Positions 16,012 to 23,374 of a stretch of DNA of 64,000 nucleotides are shown here, piece after piece; positions within the stretch are counted from its first letter, which is position 1; each line of letters begins with the position of its first letter. Below the pieces are notes generated by a model. The model did no database searches. It was not told the origin of the DNA and worked only from the letters and a program-made list of their open reading frames with translations. This DNA comes from Streptomyces eurocidicus (lineage in GTDB: Bacteria > Actinomycetota > Actinomycetes > Streptomycetales > Streptomycetaceae). The translations under genes and the position numbers were made by a program. Where the stretch lies: positions 372,001-436,000 of the forward strand of contig NZ_LGUI01000009.1 of the NCBI RefSeq assembly GCF_002891295.1. The letters run 5' to 3'.

Positions 16012-16671
16012 TCAGGCCGCCTCCGGGGAGAGCAAGCGCGGTGACAGCGCCCCGCAGGGCAGCAGGTCCACTTCCGCCCCCGCGTCCCTCAGGTCCGTGA
16101 GGACCAGCTCGTCGTACATCAGCAGCCCCGAGCGCTCCGGCCACACCACCGCCCACAGCCACAGCCCGCGCGCCTCGCCCGCGAAGACCGCCCGGTCCTC
16201 GGGCGCGCCGTCGACGTGCCACAGCGCGGTGGGGCGGCCCGCGGCGTGCACCTTGGCGTGCGGGGGGCGCTCCGCGGAGATGTAGGGGCCGGGGTCGGGG
16301 CCGTCGACGCCGGCATAGCGGGCGCCGAGGCCGACGCCCAGTTCCTCGGCGACGAGCAGCAGCTCGCCGGGGCCGCCCAGCGGGCTCGGGCCGGAGCAGG
16401 CGACGGCGGTGGCCCGGCCGCCGCTGCGGTCGTCGCCCGCACACACCACGCCCGTGAACAGCCAGCCGACCGGCAGCGGCCAGGGCATCCACACCGGGAC
16501 CCGGGCGCGGCCCACCACCACGGCCAGTGCCTCGACGCTCGGCGGGACGACCGGCTGCAAGGGGTGCACAGTGCCGTGCACGGAGCACTGCCAGGAGTCG
16601 GCGAAGAGACCGGGCGCACGCACCCGGCCACCGCACTTCGGGCAACTGGGTTCGCCCCTCATAAGGCCCAA
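16012..16671 (-). CDS. DUF6758 family protein with N-terminal zinc ribbon
   Basis: 219 residues if the TTG at 16671, which has GGAGG 4-5 nt upstream, is used; the ATG at 16662 is the alternative. CPKCGG near residue 10 and a later Cys/His pair (SWQCSVHG) suggest a small zinc ribbon. The rest contains conserved blocks WMPWPLPVGWLFTGV, GDDRSGGRATAVACSGP and LLVAEELGVGLGARYAG known in a Streptomyces-specific family. Function is unknown. It forms a probable two-gene operon with the SUFU-domain gene 65 bp upstream. Confidence 0.82.
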   Translation of the reverse strand: MGLMRGEPSCPKCGGRVRAPGLFADSWQCSVHGTVHPLQPVVPPSVEALAVVVGRARVPVWMPWPLPVGWLFTGVVCAGDDRSGGRATAVACSGPSPLGGPGELLLVAEELGVGLGARYAGVDGPDPGPYISAERPPHAKVHAAGRPTALWHVDGAPEDRAVFAGEARGLWLWAVVWPERSGLLMYDELVLTDLRDAGAEVDLLPCGALSPRLLSPEAA

Positions 16672-16736
16672 CGGTCCTCCGCGACCGGCGTCGCGTCAAG
16701 GACGATCACCCGTCCGGACGCCGACACCGCCGGCCG

Positions 16737-17321
16737 TCATCCCAGCGGCACCCCTGACCTCAGCGGATCACGGAGATCGGTGCCGTGCCGCAGCCATCGC
16801 TCCTCCAGCGCCGCCGCGCCCTGGACCCGCTTCCAGGCCGCCTCGTTCGGCGTCATCGGCAGCAGCGGAAGGAAGCGGACGGGGTCCATCGGCTCGTCCA
16901 GTTCGAGGTCCGGCACCAGGCCGCCGGACTCCGCGACGAGGACGGAGGTGAAGGGCGCCCCCGGCCACAGCGGCTCGCCGGTGTCCAGCGACGCGCCGGG
17001 CGCCACGACGAGCCCCTCCACCTGGGGGGAGGCGGCGAGCACGGCCAGCGGGCGGAGCACCTTGTCGGTGTCGGCGCGGCCGGCGCGGACGGTGAGGACG
17101 AGTTCGGCGCGGGGGCCGCGGAGGGGGTCGGCGAGCACGGCCGTGGGGTCGGCCATCGGCTGGGCCGACATCCCGAGGGTGGCGTAGCGCACGACGTCTC
17201 CGTCGAGGAAGCGGAGCACCTCGACGCGGTCCGTACCAAGGAAGGTCACCGCGGCGCGCGCGTCCGGTTCGCCCAGGGCTGTCCGCAACCGGGCCTCGAC
17301 AAGTGCGAGAACGTCTGACAT
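16737..17321 (-). CDS. Suppressor-of-fused (SUFU) domain protein
   Basis: 194 residues starting MSDVLALVEARLRTALGEP. Blocks VEVLRFLDGDVVRYATLGMSAQPM, ELVLTVRAG, LVVAPGASLDTGEPLWPGAPFTSVLV and RFLPLLPMTPNEAAW resemble bacterial SUFU-like proteins, which often act as immunity or binding partners. Here no toxin is next to it, so a housekeeping role is equally possible. A TATGCT hexamer lies 6 nt before the ATG and there is no Shine-Dalgarno sequence, so the mRNA is probably leaderless. The DUF6758 gene follows in the same direction. Confidence 0.82.
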   Translation of the reverse strand: MSDVLALVEARLRTALGEPDARAAVTFLGTDRVEVLRFLDGDVVRYATLGMSAQPMADPTAVLADPLRGPRAELVLTVRAGRADTDKVLRPLAVLAASPQVEGLVVAPGASLDTGEPLWPGAPFTSVLVAESGGLVPDLELDEPMDPVRFLPLLPMTPNEAAWKRVQGAAALEERWLRHGTDLRDPLRSGVPLG

Positions 17322-17327
17322 GCAGCG

Positions 17328-17333
17328 AGCATA
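17328..17333 (-). promoter_or_regulatory. Leaderless -10 hexamer for the SUFU-DUF6758 operon
   Basis: TATGCT, 6 nt (CGCTGC), ATG at 17321. Confidence 0.6.
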
Positions 17334-17363
17334 GAACGCGTATCGAACGGGCAAAGGAGGGTA

Positions 17364-17788
17364 TTGACGCGTCAAGTGGCTGCTAGCCTTGACCTCTGGT
17401 CAGGGAGTTACGTTCGTCCCCCAGCGGGGACCGGCCGGAGGAGGTGGGGCGTCGGTGGATCCTAGTCGACCGTGCAGTACCGGCAGTTCTCCCGTCCCTC
17501 CGCTCCGGACGCGTTTTCCGTGATCTGACCCCTTCCGTTCGCGGCCATGTCATCGGCCGAACCCCGGAAGCCTTTTCGCGCCCGCAGTGCCTGACGGAAG
17601 AGCGCCTTCTTCTCGCTTTGTTCCGTGTTCTCTGCGACGTTCTCCGTGAACCGCCGTCAGTCCCCGCACGCCGCGCGAAGCGCCGCCCGATTCGCGGACG
17701 TCCCTCCTTGCCAGGCGCCACGTCCACGTTCCGGGCAGCGTTGAGTTCGCCCCACGTGACTGACGGCCGGCCCGTGAAGGAGCCAGCC
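17364..17788 (+). promoter_or_regulatory. Candidate corA promoter and ~390-nt leader
   Basis: The gap between the SUFU gene and corA holds no supported gene. At its start a perfect 12-bp palindrome TTGACGCGTCAA (17364-17375) contains a -35-like TTGACG, followed by TAGCCT at 17384 (14-nt spacing, short). The remaining leader is less GC-rich than its surroundings and pyrimidine-rich in its second half. A Mg2+-responsive leader would make sense before corA, but I recognise no known riboswitch consensus. Confidence 0.35.
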
Positions 17789-18895
17789 ATGTCGATGATC
17801 CGTGACCTGCGCGCCGCCGTCCGCCCCGCCCTGCGGCGGAGCGCCACCCCTTATCCGTACGACCCCACCCGCGACCGTTCGAACAGCAGCGCGGTGGTGG
17901 ACTGCGCCGTCTACCGCGACGGGAAGCGGGTCAACGACCAGGTGGGACCGGCCGAGGCGATGCGGCGGGTGCGGGCCGAGGGCGGCTTCGCGTGGATCGG
18001 GCTGCACGAGCCGACGGAGCGTGAGTTCTCCGGCATCGCCCAGGAGTTCGGGCTGCACCCGCTCGCCGTGGAGGACGCCGTCCACGCCCACCAGCGGCCC
18101 AAGCTGGAGCGTTACGACGACACGCTGTTCACCGTCTTCAAGACCATCCACTACGTGGAGCACGCCGAACTCACCGCCACCAGCGAGGTGGTGGAGACCG
18201 GCGAGGTGATGTGCTTCACCGGTCCGGACTTCATCATCACCGTCCGGCACGGCGGCCAGGGCTCGCTGCGCGCGCTGCGGCACCGCCTCCAGGACGACCC
18301 GGAGCTGCTCGCCAAGGGCCCCTCGGCGGTGCTGCACGCCATCGCCGACCAGGTCGTCGACGGCTATATCGCGGTCGCCGACGCCGTGCAGGACGACATC
18401 GACGAGGTCGAGATCGATGTCTTCTCGGCACCCAGCAAGGGCTCCTCGCGCGGTGGCGACGCGGGCCGGATCTACCAGCTCAAGCGCGAGGTGCTGGAGT
18501 TCAAGCGGGCGGTGACCCCGCTGATCCGGCCGATGCAGCTGCTGAGCGAGCGGCCGATGCGGCTGGTGGACCCGGACATCCAGAAGTACTTCCGCGACGT
18601 CGCCGACCACCTCGCGCGCGTCCATGAGCAGGTGGTCTCCTTCGACGACCTGCTCAACTCCATCCTCCAGGCCAACCTCGCGCAGGCGTCGGTCGCCCAG
18701 AACGAGGACATGCGCAAGATCACCTCATGGGCGGCGATCTTCGCGGTACCGACGATGATCGCGGGGATCTACGGCATGAACTTCACGCACATGCCGGAGC
18801 TCAAGTGGAAGTACGGCTACCCCACCGTCATGATCGTCACGGTCGGGATCTGTGTGGCGATCCACCGCGGATTCAAGCGGAACGGCTGGCTCTGA
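17789..18895 (+). CDS. corA: CorA family Mg2+/Co2+ channel
   Basis: 368 residues from an ATG with GAAGGAG 6 nt upstream. The long N-terminal cytoplasmic alpha/beta domain and stalk helices (IYQLKREVLEFKRAV...) are followed by two C-terminal membrane helices, the first ending in the signature YGMNF (GMN motif, the selectivity filter), then HMPELKWKYGYP in the loop and a basic tail RGFKRNGWL. This is the normal pentameric CorA layout. The frame is open 115 codons further upstream, but that part lacks CorA similarity. The 3' end overlaps the convergent EamA gene by 23 bp. Confidence 0.95.
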   Translation: MSMIRDLRAAVRPALRRSATPYPYDPTRDRSNSSAVVDCAVYRDGKRVNDQVGPAEAMRRVRAEGGFAWIGLHEPTEREFSGIAQEFGLHPLAVEDAVHAHQRPKLERYDDTLFTVFKTIHYVEHAELTATSEVVETGEVMCFTGPDFIITVRHGGQGSLRALRHRLQDDPELLAKGPSAVLHAIADQVVDGYIAVADAVQDDIDEVEIDVFSAPSKGSSRGGDAGRIYQLKREVLEFKRAVTPLIRPMQLLSERPMRLVDPDIQKYFRDVADHLARVHEQVVSFDDLLNSILQANLAQASVAQNEDMRKITSWAAIFAVPTMIAGIYGMNFTHMPELKWKYGYPTVMIVTVGICVAIHRGFKRNGWL

Positions 18896-19874
18896 CCTTC
18901 TTCCCCGGCCGGTCGGCCTTCCCCGGCCGGTCGGCCATGATCACAAGGGCCAGTCCGGCCAGGATGACCACGAGCGCCGGATAGGCGGCGGCCGCCGGCA
19001 TCTGCCCCAGCCACAGGGCCGCGATCAGCGCGGCGCCGGGCGTCTCCAGCAGGATCGCCGTCGAGGTGACGGACGGGCCGAGGCCCTTCACCACCCGGTT
19101 GAACAGCCCGTGGCCGAGCAGCTGCGCCGTGACCGTCAGCACCGCCAGCTTCCACCAGGTGGAGTCGCTGTACCCGGCGAGGGGCGTGCCTGCCGGCAGG
19201 CACGCGACGAGGAGCAGGACGGTCGTCGTGAGGTAGCAGACGTAGGTGTACACGACCGTGCCCACGGTCCGGCGCACCTCCGCGCCCAGCAGGACGTAAC
19301 CGGCGGCCGCGACACCGGCCGCGAGGGCGAGGCCGTCCCCGGCCAGGGCGCGCGGTGACACCGAGAGGTCGACACCGGTGAGGATCACGACGCCGAGGAC
19401 GGCGAGCCCGGTGCCCGCCCAGACCAGCGCCGGCGGGCGGTGGCCGCGCAGCCGCAGCAGCAGCGTCGTCCAGATCGGGGTGGTCGTCACCAGCGCGGTG
19501 GAGGAGGCGACCGACGTCATGCGCAGGCTCGGCAGCCACAGCGCGAAATGCACGGCGAGCAGCGCGCCCGCGCAGGCGGACAGCAGCAGGGCCCGGCGGC
19601 CGAGGCCGCGCAGCTCGGCGCGGTGCCGCAGCAGGACCAGCGGGGTGAGCGCGCCGATCGCCATCGCGTTGCGCCAGAAGGCTATGGCGAGGGCGGGGGC
19701 GGCGATGGACGCGATGAGCGGCGCGGACAGGGACACGCCGGCGATCGCCACCCCGAGCAGCACGAGGTCCGTACGGACGCCGGGCCGGGCGGTGGTCCCC
19801 TCGGCGGCGGGGGCCGGGGAAACGGGGGCGGCGCTCTGCGGCCGGGCGTCGCGTGGGCTACGGGCGGTGGTCAC
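18873..19874 (-). CDS. EamA family (drug/metabolite) transporter
   Basis: 333 residues with about ten predicted membrane helices in two EamA repeats: APALAIAFWRNAMAIGALTPLVLL and LVTTTPIWTTLLLRL in the first, LETPGAALIAALWLGQ in the second. These proteins export amino acids or metabolites; the substrate cannot be told. The GTG start has TAGGCT 6 nt upstream and no ribosome site, so the message is probably leaderless. The 3' end overlaps corA by 23 bp on the opposite strand, and the C-terminal tail carries two PGK(A/K) repeats encoded by a duplicated 18-mer. Confidence 0.9.
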   Translation of the reverse strand: MTTARSPRDARPQSAAPVSPAPAAEGTTARPGVRTDLVLLGVAIAGVSLSAPLIASIAAPALAIAFWRNAMAIGALTPLVLLRHRAELRGLGRRALLLSACAGALLAVHFALWLPSLRMTSVASSTALVTTTPIWTTLLLRLRGHRPPALVWAGTGLAVLGVVILTGVDLSVSPRALAGDGLALAAGVAAAGYVLLGAEVRRTVGTVVYTYVCYLTTTVLLLVACLPAGTPLAGYSDSTWWKLAVLTVTAQLLGHGLFNRVVKGLGPSVTSTAILLETPGAALIAALWLGQMPAAAAYPALVVILAGLALVIMADRPGKADRPGKKVRASRSA

Positions 19875-19880
19875 CCACCC

Positions 19881-19902
19881 AGCCTAGCCAGCGGCATAAA
19901 GT
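19881..19902. promoter_or_regulatory. Divergent leaderless promoter pair in a 35-bp gap
   Basis: Minus strand: TAGGCT (19886-19881) then 6 nt then GTG at 19874. Plus strand: TAAAGT (19897-19902) then 7 nt then ATG at 19910. Only 10 bp separate the two hexamers, so each promoter's upstream region lies inside the opposite gene and the two polymerases would compete. Confidence 0.6.
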
Positions 19903-19909
19903 AAGCCGC

Positions 19910-20425
19910 ATGACGCTGACGCAGGCACTGATCGAAGAGGCCACGAAGAAGTCCGGCCTGATCTGGGTGCAGGGCCCGACGGGGCCCAGCCGCGCGCTGT
20001 GGCACGTCTGGCACGAGGGTGCCGCGCACGTCGTCGGCGGGCCCGGTGAGCAGCCGCTGGACGGCCTCGGCCTGCTGGCCGGCGGCCGGGCCACGGTGAC
20101 CGTGCGCAGCAAGGACAAGGGCGGCCGGCTGGTGACGTGGACCGCGGAGGTCGGCGAGCCGGCCGCGGGCGGCGAGGAGTGGCGGGCCGCGGTCGCGGAG
20201 CTGAAGGGCAAGCGGCTGAACGCGCCGGACGCGGAGCGGATCGAGGAGCGGTGGGCCCGGGAGTGCCGGGTGCTGCGCCTGTCACCGACGGGCGCCACGG
20301 CGGAGCTCCCGGCCGGTTCCCTGGCGGCGGTCCCGCTCGCCTCACCGGCGACGACACGGGAGCCGATGCCGGCGGCGCTGCCGCGACTGCTGCGCGGGCG
20401 GCGGGGACGGGGCAAGCGCGCGTAG
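19910..20425 (+). CDS. Hypothetical protein, possibly FMN-binding split-barrel-like
   Basis: 171 residues starting MTLTQALIEEATKKSGLIWVQG. Alternating strands (ALWHVWHEGAAHVVGG, GLLAGGRATVTVRSKDKGGRLVTWTAEVG) resemble the pyridoxamine-phosphate-oxidase-like split barrel, but I see no decisive cofactor motif, so this is tentative. The C-terminus is very basic (RLLRGRRGRGKRA). Probably leaderless: TAAAGT lies 7 nt before the ATG. It is divergent from the EamA gene with only 35 bp between start codons. Confidence 0.72.
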   Translation: MTLTQALIEEATKKSGLIWVQGPTGPSRALWHVWHEGAAHVVGGPGEQPLDGLGLLAGGRATVTVRSKDKGGRLVTWTAEVGEPAAGGEEWRAAVAELKGKRLNAPDAERIEERWARECRVLRLSPTGATAELPAGSLAAVPLASPATTREPMPAALPRLLRGRRGRGKRA

Positions 20426-20545
20426 CTCCCGGGGGCGGCCGGGGCCCGACGCGGCTGCCCCGGAACCCCTGAGGCGGGCCTTCCCCGCGAGCCGTTCCGC
20501 CGGCCACGCAGGGCGACCGCGGCCGCGGAGAGGTGCTCCGCCCCG

Positions 20546-21346
20546 TCAGCCCCCCGTCGGGATCCTCTTCCCGTAGTCCACCGTGTCCCCCTTGGCGGGT
20601 ACGGACAGGGCGAAGTCCTGGCCCCAGTCCGCCAGCTCCAACTGGCCCGCGCCACCCGCCCGCTGCACCCGCAGCGGGTACGGCGTCCCCATGAGGGAGA
20701 CGTCCAGGGTGCCGCCCGAGCCGCCCGCGCCGGTGACCCGGATGGTGCGGGTGCCGCCCACCGTGCCGTGTTCGCCGCGGGTGAGCTTGCCGTGCAGGCC
20801 GAGCAGGCCGTCCAGCAGGACGTCCTTGTCGGTGAAGCCCTTGAGCTTCTGGTACGAGGGGTCGCCGGAGGGCACCTTCACATACTTCTTCTCCAGCTTC
20901 AGGGAGGCGGCCGCGCTGTCGCCCTTGCCCGAGGAGCCCGACGGCTCCGACGAGCCCGCGGCCGCGCCCGGCGACGCGCCCTGCGGCGCCGACCCGCCGT
21001 CGCCGTGCGACCAGAACGCCGCCGGAGCCTTCAGATAGAGCTCGTCGCCCACCCGCAGCAGCTCGAAGGAGTCCGCGCCGGACGTGACCCGCCCCGCGCC
21101 CCCGTCCCGCTTCAGCCGTACGTCCAGCTTGTACGTACGGCCCTGGCTGACGACGTTGCCGGAGAGGTGGACCGCTCCCGCGCCACGGGCGGCCGACTGT
21201 GCCTTGTCCTGGATCTTCGCGGGCTCCAGCTTGCCGACGCCGTTGGTGCCCGCGTCGGGGTCCTCGCCCCCGCCTCCGCAGGCGGTGAGCGCCGCGGACA
21301 GGCCGACGCACAGCGCCCCCACGAGGGCCGCCTTCCGGGTACGCAC
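20546..21346 (-). CDS. Putative lipoprotein (LppX/LprG-like fold possible)
   Basis: 266 residues from a GTG with AGGAGGCAGGAG upstream. A signal peptide ends in the lipobox LTAC, Cys23, followed by Gly/Asp-rich linker. The mature part contains AVHLSGNVVSQGRTYKLDVRLKRDGGAGRVTSG, FELLRVGDELYLKAPAAFW and DVSLMGTPYPLRV, a pattern like the LppX/LprG/LolA-type lipid-binding folds of actinobacteria; a low-complexity Ser/Gly/Ala insert occupies about residues 120-150. Role in lipid or sterol handling at the envelope is only an inference. It runs alone, leftward. Confidence 0.82.
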   Translation of the reverse strand: MRTRKAALVGALCVGLSAALTACGGGGEDPDAGTNGVGKLEPAKIQDKAQSAARGAGAVHLSGNVVSQGRTYKLDVRLKRDGGAGRVTSGADSFELLRVGDELYLKAPAAFWSHGDGGSAPQGASPGAAAGSSEPSGSSGKGDSAAASLKLEKKYVKVPSGDPSYQKLKGFTDKDVLLDGLLGLHGKLTRGEHGTVGGTRTIRVTGAGGSGGTLDVSLMGTPYPLRVQRAGGAGQLELADWGQDFALSVPAKGDTVDYGKRIPTGG

Positions 21347-21503
21347 GTGTGCTCCTGCCTCCTGTCACGGGTGGAGACCCGCAGCGTACCCGTGCGCCCC
21401 AGGAGCGGAAGCCAGCAGTCCGTACGGGCGTCTCTCCCGCGCCGGGCACAAGCCGGTCACGTTAGCCTGAACCGGACAGAGCACCGGCGGAGGAGGCGCG
21501 GCC

Positions 21504-22799
21504 ATGGCAGCAGGCGCGCACCGGGTGTTCGTCTCCCACCTCTCCGGCGTGGCCGTCTTCGACCCCAACGGCGACCAGGTGGGCCGGGTGCAGGACCTCG
21601 TCGCGATGCTGCGCGTCGGCGGGCGCCCGCCGCGCGTCCTCGGTCTGGTCGTGGAGGTGGTCAGCCGCCGCCGGATCTTCCTGCCCATGACCCGGGTGAC
21701 GGGCGTGGAGTCCGGCCAGGTGATCACCACCGGTGTGATCAACATGCGCCGCTTCGAGCAGCGGGGCACCGAGACCCTGGTCCTCGGCGAGCTGCTCGAC
21801 CGACGCGTACGTCTGGTCGAGGGGGGCGAGGAGGTCACCGTCCTCGATGTATCGATCATGCAGCTGCCGGCCCGCCGCGACTGGGAGATCGACAAGGTCT
21901 TCGTGCGCCGGGGCAAGGGCGGGGCGCTCCGCCGTAAGGGTGAGACGCTCACCGTCGAGTGGTCGGCCGTCACCGGCTTCTCGGTCGAGGAGCACGGGCA
22001 GGGCGCCGAGAGCCTCCTGGCGACCTTCGAACGGCTGCGCCCCGCCGACCTCGCGAGCGCCCTTCACCACCTCTCGCCCAAACGGCGCGCCGAGGTGGCC
22101 GCGGCCCTGGACGACGACCGGCTCGCGGACGTCCTGGAGGAGCTGCCGGAGGACGACCAGATCGAGATCCTCGGCAAGCTCAAGGAGGAGCGCGCCGCCG
22201 ACGTCCTGGAGGCGATGGACCCGGACGACGCGGCCGACCTGCTGTCGGAGCTGCCGGAGGACGACAAGGAGCGGCTGCTCACGCTGATGCGGCCGGACGA
22301 CGCGGCCGACGTGCGCCGGCTGCTGGCGTACGAGGAGCGGACGGCGGGCGGTCTGATGACCACCGAGCCGATCGTGCTGCGGCCGGACGCCACGGTCGCC
22401 GACGCCCTCGCCCGGGTGCGTAACCCCGACCTCTCCCCCGCGCTCGCCGCGCAGGTGTACGTCTGCCGGCCGCCGGACGAGACGCCGACGGGCAAGTACC
22501 TGGGCACGGTGCACTTCCAGCGGCTGCTGCGCGACCCGCCGTTCACGCTGGTCGGGCAGCTGACCGACACCGATCTACGGCCCCTGCCGCCGCACGCCCC
22601 GCTGCCGGCCGTCACCAGCTACCTGGCCACGTACAACATGGTGGCCGCGCCCGTGGTCGACGAGAGCGGCTCGCTGCTGGGCGCGGTCACCGTCGACGAC
22701 GTCCTGGACCACCTGCTGCCCGACGACTGGCGGGAGACCGAGCTGCACCACGGTGCGCCGGGGATGAGCGAACCACCGGAGGCCGACGATGGGCGCTGA
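21504..22799 (+). CDS. MgtE N-terminal domain plus CBS protein lacking the channel domain
   Basis: 431 residues. An N-terminal PRC-barrel-like part (HRVFVSHLSGVAVFDPNGDQVGRVQDL, with a second such unit near 100-160) precedes the MgtE-N superhelix (LADVLEELPEDDQIEILGKL, AADVLEAMDPDDAADLLSELPEDDKERLLTLM) and paired CBS domains (TAGGLMTTEPIVLRPDATVADAL ... VAAPVVDESGSLLGAVTVDDVLDHLL). MgtE channels use these domains to sense cytosolic Mg2+, but the membrane domain is absent. The next gene, overlapping by 11 nt, encodes a small DUF1003 membrane protein that could be its partner. The layout matches M. tuberculosis Rv1232c-Rv1231c from memory. Confidence 0.9.
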   Translation: MAAGAHRVFVSHLSGVAVFDPNGDQVGRVQDLVAMLRVGGRPPRVLGLVVEVVSRRRIFLPMTRVTGVESGQVITTGVINMRRFEQRGTETLVLGELLDRRVRLVEGGEEVTVLDVSIMQLPARRDWEIDKVFVRRGKGGALRRKGETLTVEWSAVTGFSVEEHGQGAESLLATFERLRPADLASALHHLSPKRRAEVAAALDDDRLADVLEELPEDDQIEILGKLKEERAADVLEAMDPDDAADLLSELPEDDKERLLTLMRPDDAADVRRLLAYEERTAGGLMTTEPIVLRPDATVADALARVRNPDLSPALAAQVYVCRPPDETPTGKYLGTVHFQRLLRDPPFTLVGQLTDTDLRPLPPHAPLPAVTSYLATYNMVAAPVVDESGSLLGAVTVDDVLDHLLPDDWRETELHHGAPGMSEPPEADDGR

Positions 22800-23331
22800 C
22801 CGCCGTGAGGACCGGGACCGGCCCGCCCCGCACACCCGGGTGCGGCTGGACCTGCCGAAGCTGAAGCGGCGCAGCTGGCTGCCGGCGTACGACCCGGAGG
22901 CGTTCGGGCACGCGTCGGAGCGGATCGCGCGGTTCCTGGGCACCGGCCGGTTCATCGTGTGGATGACGGTCGTCATCATCCTGTGGGTGGTGTGGAACAC
23001 CACGGCCCCCGGGCACCTGCGGTTCGACACCTATCCGTTCATCTTCCTCACCCTGATGCTCTCGCTCCAGGCGTCCTACGCGGCCCCGTTGATCCTGCTC
23101 GCGCAGAACCGGCAGGACGACCGGGACCGGGTCAACCTGGAGCAGGACCGGCGGCAGAACGAGCGGTCGATCGCGGACACGGAGTACCTGACGCGGGAGG
23201 TGGCGGCGTTGCGCATGGGGCTGGGCGAGGTCGCGACCCGGGACTGGATCCGCTCGGAGGTCCAGGACCTGGTGAAGGAGCTGGAGCAGCGTCGTCTATT
23301 CCCGGCGGAGAGTGAGGAACGCGACCGCTGA
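22789..23331 (+). CDS. DUF1003 family two-helix membrane protein
   Basis: 180 residues starting MGADRREDRDR. Two membrane segments (FIVWMTVVIILWVVWNTT and PFIFLTLMLSLQASYAAPLILLAQNRQ) separated by a short loop, with the family motif AAPLILLAQNRQDDRDR, then a charged coiled-coil-like tail (REVAALRMGLGEVATRDWIRSEVQDLVKELEQR). Function of DUF1003 is unsettled. Its start overlaps the MgtE-N/CBS gene by 11 nt, so the two are likely made in a fixed ratio and may form a complex. Confidence 0.9.
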   Translation: MGADRREDRDRPAPHTRVRLDLPKLKRRSWLPAYDPEAFGHASERIARFLGTGRFIVWMTVVIILWVVWNTTAPGHLRFDTYPFIFLTLMLSLQASYAAPLILLAQNRQDDRDRVNLEQDRRQNERSIADTEYLTREVAALRMGLGEVATRDWIRSEVQDLVKELEQRRLFPAESEERDR

Positions 23332-23362
23332 CAGCCCTTTCCGGCAGCCCGGTCGGGCGCCG

Positions 23363-23368
23363 TAACAT
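23363..23368 (+). promoter_or_regulatory. Leaderless -10 hexamer for mrp
   Basis: TAACAT, 6 nt (CGAGTC), ATG at 23375. The gene therefore probably has its own promoter despite lying only 43 bp after the DUF1003 gene. Confidence 0.6.
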
Positions 23369-23374
23369 CGAGTC

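Noticed and set aside
15366..16044. Several overlapping frames in the GC-rich repeat stretch
   Set aside because: All six frames are open because of composition; none has a ribosome site, a motif or consistent codon bias.
17444..17788. N-terminal extension of corA by 115 codons
   Set aside because: The extra residues do not look like CorA, and a good GAAGGAG site precedes the ATG at 17789.
18904..18938. Tandem 18-mer at the corA/EamA junction
   Set aside because: Only two copies, explained by the duplicated PGKADRPGK codons at the end of the EamA transporter.
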